Below are positions 1-11,419 of a DNA stretch of 64,000 nucleotides, piece after piece. Below the pieces are notes generated by a model. It saw only the letters and a list, made by a program, of their open reading frames with translations, had not been told where the DNA came from and ran no database searches. The stretch spans positions 744,001-808,000 of the forward strand of contig CAWATZ010000013.1 of assembly GCA_963784995.1 (NCBI GenBank). Direction: 5' to 3'. Each line of letters begins with the position of its first letter. Position 1 is the first letter of the stretch. The DNA comes from CAWATZ01 sp963784995 (GTDB lineage: Bacteria > Planctomycetota > Planctomycetia > Gemmatales > Gemmataceae). Made by a program: the position numbers and the translations under genes.

Positions 1-1479
1 CAGCGGCTCCTCGTGGAAGGTGGGCGTTTCGGGGAACGTCTGGCGAGGGGTGGTTGGGACAGTCGTTTCGCCGTTGTGTCCGGGATGGGTCGTCGCTTTC
101 ATGGCTCTCCTGTGATGGTTCGCGTTCTGCTGTTGCGGATTGGCGAGCAGACGCGACTCGGGAATGTTCTCCTTGAAGCTGGCCCGCAGGAAGGAATCGT
201 TGGCCGTGTTCTCCAGCAGCCGGCGGACCAGGTAGGCCATGCCCGGCAGCAGCTGGCCATAGGGCACGTAGACCCGCACCCGCTGGCCCATGCTCACCAG
301 GGCCTGCTTGATCGGATCGGCCATGCCGTAGAGCATCTGGATCTCGAAACTCCTGGGCTCTACGTCCAGCACCTGGGCGCAGGCCAGGGCGTGGGCCAGG
401 CTGCGGACGTTGTGGCTGCCGAAGGCCGGCCGCAGCCAGCGGTAATTCTCCAGCAGGAAGCGGGTCAGCCGTTCGTAGGCGGCGTCGGACTGCCATTTGC
501 GCTGCCAGACGGGAATGGGCCAGCCCATCTGCCGGGCCAGGATGGTCTCGTAATCCCAGTACGCCCCCTTGACCAGCCGAACCCAGACCGGTGTGCCGCG
601 CTGCTCGGCCCAGACCCGCAACCGGGCCAGGTCGTCGGCCGTGTCGCGCAGGTAGGCCTGGATGGCGATGCCGACGTGCGGCCAGTCGCGGAACTCGTCC
701 TCCAGCAGGATTTCCTGAAAGATCTGGAGGGTGACGTCCTTGTGGGCGTACTGCTCCATGTCAAAGTTGACGAAGGCGCGATTGTCCTGTGCCGCCTGGA
801 GCAGCGGCCGGAGCCGGGCCTTGACGGCCCGGCCGCTGCCATCGGGATCGATCGGGTCGAACTGGCTGTACAGCGCCGACAGCTTGACCGAGACGTTGAC
901 GCGCGGCAGCTCGCCCTGGAAATCGCGGTCGATGCGCTCATTGGCGGGCCAGGTATTGACGGCCTTGCTCAGGCCGTTGATCAGCTCCAGATACTCGGCC
1001 TGAGATTGCTCCGCTTCCGGTTCAGTAATGGTGGCCTCACCGAGCAGATCGACGGTGAAGGCCAGCGACTGGCGGCGCAGCCGGGCCACGGCCTGGATCG
1101 CTTCCGGGATGTTGCTACCGGCGATGAATTTGCGCGCCAGCCGGCGGGCCGAGGCCCGCGCCACCCAGGCCAGGGCGTTGCCGAGGGGGCCAGTCGAGGG
1201 CAGCACGCGCAAACCGCGCTGCAACCAGGCGGGCAGACGGTCGTGGACCTCGCCGAAGTATTCGCGCAGATGGCGGGTGATGTCGGCGCCCGAGCGCAGG
1301 GTCGGCAGGGCGTCCACGAAGCGGAACAGCTGGACCTTGATGGCCTCGTCGCCCATGCTCCATTCCATGAGTTCCTCGTCCCACCAGGCTGGCGTGAGAG
1401 GAAAGGGGCCGCCGCGGTCCAGCCGGGCGAAGATCTCCCGGCCGTAGCGGCCGGTCAAGGTTTCCACGTCGATGGACAT
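1..1479 (-). CDS. putA: Bifunctional proline dehydrogenase / P5C dehydrogenase, 3' part cut by window edge
   Basis: Oxidises proline to pyrroline-5-carboxylate with FAD; the missing C-terminal half would oxidise glutamate semialdehyde to glutamate. Reading the minus strand from ATG 1479 stays open to base 1. Visible PRODH motifs are VRLVKGAYWDYE, FGSHNVRSL, FEIQMLYGMAD and VRVYVPYG, then LLENTANDSFLR. The last residues (PTFHEEPL) match the start of the aldehyde dehydrogenase half of PutA proteins, so the gene continues beyond the window. An in-frame ATG at 1539 gives 20 more residues and is an alternative start; conserved sequence begins after 1479. The upstream neighbour is the divergent sulfatase. 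The family call is secure; the start is uncertain. Confidence 0.9.
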   Translation of the reverse strand, partial: MSIDVETLTGRYGREIFARLDRGGPFPLTPAWWDEELMEWSMGDEAIKVQLFRFVDALPTLRSGADITRHLREYFGEVHDRLPAWLQRGLRVLPSTGPLGNALAWVARASARRLARKFIAGSNIPEAIQAVARLRRQSLAFTVDLLGEATITEPEAEQSQAEYLELINGLSKAVNTWPANERIDRDFQGELPRVNVSVKLSALYSQFDPIDPDGSGRAVKARLRPLLQAAQDNRAFVNFDMEQYAHKDVTLQIFQEILLEDEFRDWPHVGIAIQAYLRDTADDLARLRVWAEQRGTPVWVRLVKGAYWDYETILARQMGWPIPVWQRKWQSDAAYERLTRFLLENYRWLRPAFGSHNVRSLAHALACAQVLDVEPRSFEIQMLYGMADPIKQALVSMGQRVRVYVPYGQLLPGMAYLVRRLLENTANDSFLRASFKENIPESRLLANPQQQNANHHRRAMKATTHPGHNGETTVPTTPRQTFPETPTFHEEPL

Positions 1480-1682
1480 GATCTCGTCACCCCCACGTCC
1501 GTGAGGAAGGTTGATCCCGCCGGGGCGCAATAGGTTCATTTTACCACAGAGGTCAGGCCCACTGCATCGCGAGGTTCCGGGACGAGCAAGCGATGGAAAG
1601 TCAGATCATTTGCAATAGGACAACACGGATGCTCTTCCACCAGGCGAAATCGCCGCCTCACAACGATTCGGGGTCCAGCAAG

Positions 1683-3053
1683 ATGGCAATCCAACGACAA
1701 CACCGTCTTCTCGGCAAGCCAGGTTTGGCACTGCTCTTCACACTCCTGTTCTGGACTGTCCCGGCACCACTGCGTGCGGACACCAGGCCAGCTACCGAGA
1801 CCAAACGTCCTCCGAACGTCCTCATCCTGATCGCCGACGACCTGGGCTGGCGCGACGTGGGCTATCACGGCTCCGACATCCAGACGCCGCACCTCGACCG
1901 GCTGGCCAAGACCGGGGCCCAGCTGGAGCGGCACTACGTCTACCCAACCTGCTCGCCGACCCGGGCCGGCCTGCTCACCAGCCGCAATCCCAGCCGGTTC
2001 GCCATCCACGGCCCCATCGGCGACCGCAGCGAGCAGGCCCTGCCCCGGGACGTGCCCAACCTGGCCCGGGCCCTGAAGTCGCGCGGTTACCGGACCGCCT
2101 TCGTCGGCAAGTGGCACCTGGGTCTGCGTCCGGAGGTTGGCCCGACCAAGTACGGCTTCGACCAGAGCTACGGCTATCTGCACGGGCAGATCGATCAGTA
2201 CACGCACCATTACAAGAACGGCGACCGCAGCTGGCACCGCAATGACGTCTTCCTCGACGAGGAGGGCCATGCCACCGACCTGCTCGCCAGCGAGGCGGTC
2301 AAGTTCCTGGGGACGCCGCGAAAAGAGCCGTTCTTGCTGTGGGTCGCGTTCAGCGTGCCGCATCATCCTGTCCAGGAAGAGGAGAAGTGGCTCGCTCCCT
2401 ACAAGGAGACCATCAAAGACCCGTCCCGTCGCCTGTTCGCGGCCAGCGTCAGCCACGTGGACGCCACCATCGGCCGAATCCTCGCGGCCCTGGCGAAGGC
2501 GGGGCAGACCGAGAACACCCTGGTCCTGTTCACCAGCGACAACGGCGGGCAGAAGGATTACGCCTCCAAGACCGAGTACGGGGGCAAGCACGGTCCGTAT
2601 CCGACGCTGGGCGACAATCGGCCGCTGCACGGCTGGAAGGGCCAGCTCTACGAGGGCGGCATCCGCGTGCCGGCCATCGTGTCCTGGCCAGGCCAGGTGC
2701 GGCCGGGCGTCATCGACCAGACCCTGAGCTATCTCGACTGGTTCCCCACCGCGGCGGCGCTGGCGGGCGTCGATGCGAGTGCGTGGAAGCTGGAGGGGAG
2801 AAACGTCTGGCCGATCCTGACCCGGCAGAAGGAGGTGCCTGCCGCGCCGGTCCTGTACTGGAACGCCGGCAACACGCTGGGTGTGCTGGATGGGGACTGG
2901 AAGCTGATCGTGTCGAAGAGGAAGCCGGAAACCGTGGAGCTGTACAATCTGGCCGACGATCCGGGGGAGAACAAGAACCTGGTGAAAGAGAAACCGGCCA
3001 AGGTGGAGGAGCTGAACAAGGTCCTGGCGGCACAGAGGAAGATGGACCCATAA
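1683..3053 (+). CDS. Secreted type I sulfatase (arylsulfatase family)
   Basis: Predicted to hydrolyse sulfate esters, probably of polysaccharides, outside the cytoplasm. The start at 1683 is chosen because it begins a clean signal peptide (hydrophobic GLALLFTLLFWTVPAPLRA); an in-frame ATG at 1593 would add 30 residues with no signal character. Key residues: metal-binding Asp pair in NVLILIADDLGW (about 52-53), formylglycine site C-S-P-T-R at about 90-94, GKWHLG, and FTSDNGG near the second metal site. The Cys-type motif has Thr where many sulfatases have Ser, a common variant. Length 456 aa is normal. It converges with the dCTP-deaminase-like gene. Sulfatases are strongly expanded in planctomycetes. 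The specific substrate cannot be told. Confidence 0.92.
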   Translation: MAIQRQHRLLGKPGLALLFTLLFWTVPAPLRADTRPATETKRPPNVLILIADDLGWRDVGYHGSDIQTPHLDRLAKTGAQLERHYVYPTCSPTRAGLLTSRNPSRFAIHGPIGDRSEQALPRDVPNLARALKSRGYRTAFVGKWHLGLRPEVGPTKYGFDQSYGYLHGQIDQYTHHYKNGDRSWHRNDVFLDEEGHATDLLASEAVKFLGTPRKEPFLLWVAFSVPHHPVQEEEKWLAPYKETIKDPSRRLFAASVSHVDATIGRILAALAKAGQTENTLVLFTSDNGGQKDYASKTEYGGKHGPYPTLGDNRPLHGWKGQLYEGGIRVPAIVSWPGQVRPGVIDQTLSYLDWFPTAAALAGVDASAWKLEGRNVWPILTRQKEVPAAPVLYWNAGNTLGVLDGDWKLIVSKRKPETVELYNLADDPGENKNLVKEKPAKVEELNKVLAAQRKMDP

Positions 3054-3085
3054 CCGGGCTTTGATTGTCGATGCGTGGCAGGGGA

Positions 3086-3697
3086 TTACGAGTTCCGTTC
3101 GAGTTTTCCTTCCGGAGCCCGCTGGCCTTTGAAGGTGCGATCCTCTTTCTCGAAGGGGATGCCTTTCACCTCCTCGACGATGAGCTGGGCAATCGGCATT
3201 CCTGGCCGGAGGAGGAATGGAGCAGGCCCCAGATTGATAATCTCCAGAGTCAAGGTTCCATCAAAACCTGGGTGGACCGTGGGCGCGGTAAAATGAACCA
3301 TGATGCCGCATCGAGCAACGCTGCTCTTCCCTTCGATCCGTGCAGCCAGGCAGGTTCCACTTTGCCGGTTGATTGGGTGATCGACCGGCAAATGGATGTA
3401 CTCCAGAGTAAGCCCGAGGACGAACTGGAATTTGTCAAGAGGATGTCCATCCGCCGGGATCGTCTTCTTGTTCGCGTTTCTGGCAAGGAACTCGGACAGG
3501 CTTCCTTCCTGCATCAGGTCAAAGCAGTAGGGCCCCGGTAACGGAACGGAAAGATCTTGCCCGAGGTGAAGATCAACAGAATGGGTATCGTAGGGACATT
3601 GTTGTCCATCCGTTGGTCTGAGCGGTAGGGGTTTCGGGTTGATGACGAGCCGGCCCTCCTCCATCGCTTTCTGCACGTCGATGTTGGAAAGGATCAT
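3086..3697 (-). CDS. dcd: dCTP deaminase family protein
   Basis: Member of the trimeric dCTP deaminase/dUTPase fold, which makes dUTP from dCTP for thymidylate synthesis. The 203-residue protein has the family core IEGKSSVARCGIMVHFTAP, HPGFDGTLTLEIIN and a G-x-P-I-A-Q-L block. The Glu in TLEI corresponds to the catalytic Glu of dCTP deaminases, which separates it from plain dUTPases. The Ser-Ser after Lys replaces the usual R-S-S, a conservative change. It overlaps the upstream 100-residue gene by four bases (ATGA), so the two are co-translated. A bifunctional deaminase/dUTPase cannot be excluded from sequence alone. Confidence 0.85.
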   Translation of the reverse strand: MILSNIDVQKAMEEGRLVINPKPLPLRPTDGQQCPYDTHSVDLHLGQDLSVPLPGPYCFDLMQEGSLSEFLARNANKKTIPADGHPLDKFQFVLGLTLEYIHLPVDHPINRQSGTCLAARIEGKSSVARCGIMVHFTAPTVHPGFDGTLTLEIINLGPAPFLLRPGMPIAQLIVEEVKGIPFEKEDRTFKGQRAPEGKLERNS

Positions 3698-3996
3698 TGT
3701 CCTGCCTCAATTTGCTCGGGCCAATCCTTGATTTGCGACAAACTCACGGTCACGAACCGACCGCTCTCGAAGGACTCCCGTGGCAACTGGACGATCACGT
3801 GGTCCCCCACTTGTTCCCAGACCTTCACTTTGAGCCAGCCGTCCACGGACCGCTCGCGTGTCGGCGGTTCGTCCGATTCGACAGCCCGCGTGGGTGCAAA
3901 CAGAGAGAACTTTGCCCCGCTCGCCTGAGTGCCGGTAATGGCGAATTCACTCGAGAACTGGCCCGGATAGACCTTACATCGAATCTGAATGTCCAT
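3694..3996 (-). CDS. Hypothetical 100-aa protein coupled to dcd
   Basis: I do not recognise the family. The protein is soluble, mixed alpha/beta, with no signal peptide, membrane segment or Cys cluster. A strong ribosome site (GGAGGAAAAG) precedes ATG 3996. Its stop overlaps the dcd start by four bases, so it is translationally coupled to dcd. Sequence such as DGWLKVKVWEQVGDHVIVQLP looks beta-rich. It may be a partner or simply an operon companion of the deaminase. Confidence 0.7.
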   Translation of the reverse strand: MDIQIRCKVYPGQFSSEFAITGTQASGAKFSLFAPTRAVESDEPPTRERSVDGWLKVKVWEQVGDHVIVQLPRESFESGRFVTVSLSQIKDWPEQIEAGQ

Positions 3997-4033
3997 GACT
4001 TTTCCTCCGAATCGATCGAACCAACGTCATTGT

Positions 4034-4061
4034 ACTATACAAGGGTCTATTTCCAAGGCAA
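4034..4061 (-). promoter_or_regulatory. Possible sigma70-type promoter for the small gene and dcd
   Basis: On the minus strand TTGCCT (4061-4056) is followed after 16 bases by TATAGT (4039-4034), about 40 bases before ATG 3996. The -35 box overlaps the 3' end of the glycosyltransferase gene. Matches are moderate and untested. Confidence 0.35.
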
Positions 4062-5396
4062 CAAAGCAGAATATGCTCCCTCCACCACTGCGAGCGACCT
4101 CGCCCACGTCCACTCTGTCCGTGTCCGCTGCCGTCCCGCCTCACCCATCCGTCGGCGTTCGCTCTTGCTAATTGCCAGCCGCCCCATTGCCCCCGCCAGC
4201 CGATCCAGGTCGCCGCAGGGAATCAGCAAGCCGTCCACCTCATCGCGCACCACCCACGGCAGCCCGCCGGCCCGGTAGGCGATCACGGGCAGGCCATTGG
4301 CCCACGCCTCCAGCAGCACCAGGCCGAACGAATCGACACGACTCGGCAGGGCAAAGACGTCACAGCCCGCGTAGCAATCGCGTTTCCCCGGCTCGCTCAG
4401 CACGCCCAGCAGCCGGACTCGGTCCTTCCAGGGATAGTGTCGCCAGAACCGCTCGAAGCTCGGCATCGCGGCCCCGGCCAGCACCAGGCGGAACTTCTCG
4501 CCGCGCTGCCACGCGCTCTCCGCTGCACGCAGCAGGTCAAGCGTCCCCTTCTCGGGACTGAGGTTGGCGAGATGGCCGATCACGACGTCGTCCGGCTCGA
4601 GCCCCCATTCGCGCCGCTGCCGCTCCCGGTCGCCGCCCGTGCATTCTTCCGCGACGATCCCCATCCCTTGCAGCACCAGTCTTTCGGCCGGAATCCCCAG
4701 GTCGAGCAACGCCTGCCATTCGCCCTCGGTCTGCACGAACAGGCGATCGGCCAGCCCCATCAGGTATCGCATGGCCGGGCGCGTGTACCCTCGCCGAATC
4801 CGGTCGCGAGGGTCGTCGAGATCGCCCAGGTGGACGAACGGTGTCATCACGAAGGGAATGCCCAGCCGACGAGCGAGCCGATAAGCGCAGAGCAGGGGCC
4901 AGCTGTACGGCAGAGCCGTGGCGTGGACGACGTCGAAGGTTTCGGCCCGCTGAGCCGCATCCCACCACAGGGCCGGCGAGATGGGCGAACACCAGGTCGT
5001 CCACGCTTGCCAGCGCGGCCAGGGCAGCAGCGACAGGATCTTGAGGAGATAGCGTTGGCCCGGCACCTGGCACAGCGGATAGCGGCGAACCGTGACGCCG
5101 GCTTCGACGGTTTCACCCGGGGGCAGACACCGGCCCCGGCGGGACCACAGGGCCACCAGGTCGAGCGCGGTGGTGGTGAAGACTGTCACGGCGTGACCGG
5201 CCTCGACCAGGGAGCGGCTGAGCCGGGCGAAGTAAGCCTCGGAGCCGCCCAGGGCTGGAGGATAGCGGTGGATGAAGTGGGCAATGCGCAGCCGGCTCGG
5301 TCGGAGTCTCGCCCTCCCACCGGCGTTGCATACAATGTCCCGGCAGTGATTCTGGCATTCTGTCGCCGGGCTGGCCCCGGAGAAGGGATCATCCAT
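4047..5396 (-). CDS. GT4-family glycosyltransferase (group 1)
   Basis: Transfers a sugar from a nucleotide donor to a cell-surface or exopolysaccharide acceptor in the cytoplasm. The N-terminal Rossmann half carries HFIHRYPPALGGSEAYFARL, typical of GT4 enzymes. The C-terminal half has NLSPEKGTLDLLRAA and the donor-site block DSFGLVLLEAWANGLPVIA, where the first acidic residue of the usual E-x7-E pair is Asp. Length 449 aa includes about 35 extra residues before conserved sequence. The ATG at 5396 shares bases with the divergent aminotransferase start at 5395, so the real start may lie further in. It is upstream of, and in the same orientation as, the small gene and dcd. The acceptor is unknown. 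Confidence 0.85.
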   Translation of the reverse strand: MDDPFSGASPATECQNHCRDIVCNAGGRARLRPSRLRIAHFIHRYPPALGGSEAYFARLSRSLVEAGHAVTVFTTTALDLVALWSRRGRCLPPGETVEAGVTVRRYPLCQVPGQRYLLKILSLLPWPRWQAWTTWCSPISPALWWDAAQRAETFDVVHATALPYSWPLLCAYRLARRLGIPFVMTPFVHLGDLDDPRDRIRRGYTRPAMRYLMGLADRLFVQTEGEWQALLDLGIPAERLVLQGMGIVAEECTGGDRERQRREWGLEPDDVVIGHLANLSPEKGTLDLLRAAESAWQRGEKFRLVLAGAAMPSFERFWRHYPWKDRVRLLGVLSEPGKRDCYAGCDVFALPSRVDSFGLVLLEAWANGLPVIAYRAGGLPWVVRDEVDGLLIPCGDLDRLAGAMGRLAISKSERRRMGEAGRQRTRTEWTWARSLAVVEGAYSALLPWK

Positions 5397-6582
5397 GATT
5401 CCAATCTCGAAAGTCGCTTCGTCCGTTCAGCCCTCCGCCACGCTGGCCGCCGCCGCCAAGGCCAGGCAAATGAAAGCGGAAGGGATCAAGGTCTACGATT
5501 TCAGCGTCGGCGAGCCCGATTTCCCGACGCCCGAGCACGTCTGTGCCGCCGCCTTCAAGGCCATCCGCGACGGCCATACCAAGTACACGCCGGCCAACGG
5601 CATCGTCGAGCTGCGCACCGCCGTCTGCCGCTGGTACGAGAAGACCTACGGCATTCGCTACACCGCCGAGCAGGTGCTGGTCAGCAACGGGGCCAAGCAC
5701 TCGATCCACAACGTGCTGCTGGCCACCGTCGGGCCCGGCGACGAGGTGATCATACCCGCTCCCTACTGGGTGAGCTACAGCGACCTGGTGACCATGACCG
5801 GGGCGACGTACAAGCTGATCCCGACCACGCTGGAGAGCGGCTTCAAGATGACGGCCGGCCAGCTGCGCCAGGCGGTCGGCCCCAGGAGCAAGCTGCTGAT
5901 GCTCAACTCGCCGAGCAACCCGACCGGGGCGGTCTACTCCCGGCAGGAGCTGGAGGCCATCGCCGACGTGGTGCTGCAAACGAACCTGGCGGTGCTGAGC
6001 GACGAGATTTACGAGAAGCTGATCTTCGGCAAGGCCCAGGCGACCTGCTTCGCCACGCTCCGGCCGGGTCTGCAAGAGCGGACCATCACCATCAGCGGGG
6101 CGAGCAAGACCTACTCCATGACCGGCTGGCGCATCGGTTGGGCCCTGGGACCGACGCCGCTGGTCAAGGCGATGGGCAACGTCCAGAGCCAGGAAACCAG
6201 CAACCCGTGCAGCATCAGCCAGTATGCGGCCATCGCCGCCCTGGAGGGCGACCAGGAGTGTCTGGAGACGATGCGCCGCGAGTTCGAGGCCCGGCGCGAC
6301 ATCGTCTGCGCGCGCTTGCAGAAGATGCCCGGCATCCGCTGCGGCGTCCCGGAGGGGGCGTTCTACGCCTTCTTCGACGTGTCCGCCCACTTTGGCCGGA
6401 CACTCGGCGGCCGGAAGATCGCCAACTCGATGGACTTCTGCACGGCGTTGCTGGAGACGGCCCAGGTCAACATCGTGCCGGGCAGCGCGTTCGGGGCCGA
6501 GGGGTTCGCCCGGATGTCGTACGCCACCAGCCGGGAGATCATCCAGGCAGGGCTGGATCGGTTTGAGCAGTTCCTTCGCTGA
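5395..6582 (+). CDS. PLP-dependent class I aminotransferase (aspartate/prephenate aminotransferase type)
   Basis: Fold-type I transaminase, most like the bacterial Ib aspartate aminotransferases that act on aspartate/oxaloacetate and sometimes prephenate. Supporting motifs: YTPANGIVELR near the N-terminus, NSPSNPTGAVYS, LSDEIYEKLIF and the PLP Schiff-base Lys238 within SGASKTYSMTGWRIGW, followed by FARMSYATS near the carboxylate-binding end. Length 395 aa is usual. A GAGAAGG ribosome site lies before ATG 5395. The start codon overlaps that of the divergent glycosyltransferase, so its promoter must lie in that gene. It converges on the kinase gene across a palindrome. Substrate specificity is inferred from family only. 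Confidence 0.9.
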   Translation: MIPISKVASSVQPSATLAAAAKARQMKAEGIKVYDFSVGEPDFPTPEHVCAAAFKAIRDGHTKYTPANGIVELRTAVCRWYEKTYGIRYTAEQVLVSNGAKHSIHNVLLATVGPGDEVIIPAPYWVSYSDLVTMTGATYKLIPTTLESGFKMTAGQLRQAVGPRSKLLMLNSPSNPTGAVYSRQELEAIADVVLQTNLAVLSDEIYEKLIFGKAQATCFATLRPGLQERTITISGASKTYSMTGWRIGWALGPTPLVKAMGNVQSQETSNPCSISQYAAIAALEGDQECLETMRREFEARRDIVCARLQKMPGIRCGVPEGAFYAFFDVSAHFGRTLGGRKIANSMDFCTALLETAQVNIVPGSAFGAEGFARMSYATSREIIQAGLDRFEQFLR

Positions 6583-6585
6583 CAA

Positions 6586-6625
6586 GGTGACAAGGTGACA
6601 GGGTGACAAGGTGAACGGAAACGTG

Positions 6626-6646
<21 letters not shown>
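6586..6646. terminator. 22-bp perfect inverted repeat between convergent genes
   Basis: Arms 6586-6607 and 6625-6646 pair perfectly with a 17-base loop. They are built from the 8-base unit GGTGACAA repeated several times. The element sits after the aminotransferase stop and contains the last codons and stop of the kinase gene (6626). It lacks a clear U tract, so a bidirectional terminator is an inference; it may also be a dispersed palindromic repeat. Confidence 0.55.
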
Positions 6647-10096
<3,450 letters not shown>

Positions 10097-10119
10097 GAGC
10101 AATCCTCCGGCAACTCCCC

Positions 10120-10149
10120 GTGACAGCGCCCTGAGCCGTCTACTATACT
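10120..10149. promoter_or_regulatory. Possible overlapping divergent promoters of the kinase and ECF sigma genes
   Basis: On the plus strand GTGACA (10120-10125) and TATACT (10144-10149) are 18 bases apart. On the minus strand TATAGT (10147-10142) overlaps the same bases, with a weaker -35. This would let the two divergent regulatory genes share one promoter region. It is motif inference only. Confidence 0.4.
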
Positions 10150-10173
10150 TGATTGCGCCGACCATGACAGCCC

Positions 10174-10251
10174 GAGCCGCGCACGCAGGCGCAGCGGAGT
10201 AAGCGGTCTGGCGGAGGACCGCTTACTCCGCTGCGACCGTGTGCGCGGCTC
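10174..10251. repeat. Large imperfect palindrome (about 35-bp arms)
   Basis: Arms 10174-10208 and 10217-10251 (GAGCCGCGCAC...AAGCGGTC and its complement) pair with one small internal mismatch patch and an 8-base loop. It lies in the 5' untranslated region of the ECF sigma gene if the start at 10274 is right. A GTG at 10241 is inside the right arm, a reason to prefer the ATG start. It looks like a dispersed palindromic element. Confidence 0.75.
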
Positions 10252-10273
10252 AGTCAAAAGCGAGGTAACCCTC

Positions 10274-10918
10274 ATGGGCAAGCAGGAAGCCGACCGGAAC
10301 TCGACACCTGCGGACTCAACCCCACCCATCAAGGAAGAACAGCAGGCCACCCCGCTGAGCTTGCTGGACCGGGTGCGGGCCCGCGACCCGGAGGCCTGGG
10401 AGCGACTGATCCGGCTGTATCGGCCGCTGATCCTGTTCTGGTGCGGCAAGGGCGGCCTTCACGCCGAGGACGCCGAGGACGTGTCCCAGGAGGTCTTCGC
10501 CGCGGCCGCCGCGGGTCTGGACAACTTTCGGCACGATCGCCCTGGCGACAGCTTTCGCGGCTGGCTCCGCGGCATCACGCGCAACCAGGTGCTGCTCTCC
10601 TTCCGCCGCAACCACGGCCGGCCCCTCGCCGAGGGCGGCTCCGACAACTGGCAGAACTTGCAGGGCCTTCCCGACCCGCTGCCCGGGCTGGACGAGGACG
10701 AACAGGTCGAGATGAACCAGCTGTACCAGCGGGCCGTCGAGCAGGTGCGCGACAAATTCGAGGAACGCACCTGGCAGGCCTTCTGGCTCACCGTCATCCA
10801 CGGCCGCATCCCCGCCGCCCTCACAGAGGAACTGGGCATGTCCGTCGCAAGCATCCGCCAGGCCAAGTCGCGTGTCCTGCGCGTCCTGAAGCAGGAACTG
10901 GGCGAATTGCTGGGCTGA
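10274..10918 (+). CDS. ECF-type RNA polymerase sigma factor
   Basis: Sigma-70 family regulator of about 214 residues. Region 2 is visible as AEDVSQEVFAAAAAGLDNF followed by GDSFRGWLRGITRNQVL, and region 4 as the helix-turn-helix LTEELGMSVASIRQAKSRVLRVL. ATG 10274 is preferred over an in-frame GTG at 10241 because it has a GAGG ribosome site and the GTG falls in a palindrome. It is divergent from a membrane Ser/Thr kinase with an N-terminal zinc-binding motif, an arrangement known in planctomycetes where the kinase is thought to control the sigma factor. No anti-sigma gene adjoins it. Targets are unknown. Confidence 0.9.
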   Translation: MGKQEADRNSTPADSTPPIKEEQQATPLSLLDRVRARDPEAWERLIRLYRPLILFWCGKGGLHAEDAEDVSQEVFAAAAAGLDNFRHDRPGDSFRGWLRGITRNQVLLSFRRNHGRPLAEGGSDNWQNLQGLPDPLPGLDEDEQVEMNQLYQRAVEQVRDKFEERTWQAFWLTVIHGRIPAALTEELGMSVASIRQAKSRVLRVLKQELGELLG

Positions 10919-11226
10919 ACCCGGTTCGCCATTCCGATCGCATCCGCACGCATTTCCGGACCCTTCTGTCACACGGCGCAATAGGTATAGTTGAGCCACC
11001 TGCAATCGACTGCATTGGGCAAGTCGGCTGGCACTCGATCCCTCAAGCTGCAAGCGGTCGCCGGCAAGACCGTTCGCGATCTGGATGCGACCGGGATGGG
11101 TCCGCGTCCGCGTGGGCGAGAGCCAGGGCTCGAACTGCGTCTTGAGCCAGTACCGAGGCGAAGGCCGGAACAGTGGTCCTTCGTGTTTCCCGTGCGCCTC
11201 GTTTTCCCGCACCCCCGGTGTCCACC
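10919..11226. other. Intergenic stretch before the giant SBBP gene
   Basis: No gene seen. A TATAGT hexamer near 10986 could be a -10 box for the following gene, but no good -35 is present. No strong hairpin was noticed. Confidence 0.4.
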
Positions 11227-11419
11227 ATGACTCGGCTGCCTGGTTTGTTCCCCCGCATCAATTCTCCCTGCAAGGCCCCCCGGACCACCCGGCGTCCCTG
11301 CCTGGAAATCCTGGAGGACGCGCCTTGCTCCCGCGGCAGCCCTGGGCTTTCTCCTGGGAGCCTCGGCAGAAACCAACGTCAGCGCTGCGGCGACGGCGAC
11401 TGATCCGGCCGGCAACGTT

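Noticed and set aside
13..1533. Plus-strand open frame of 506 aa
   Set aside because: It is antisense to putA, whose minus-strand translation has all PRODH motifs; composition is that of a GC-rich shadow.
1536..2630. Minus-strand frame of 364 aa
   Set aside because: Antisense shadow of the sulfatase gene, no motif.
4437..6566. Plus-strand frame of 709 aa across two genes
   Set aside because: Out-of-frame over the aminotransferase and antisense to the glycosyltransferase.
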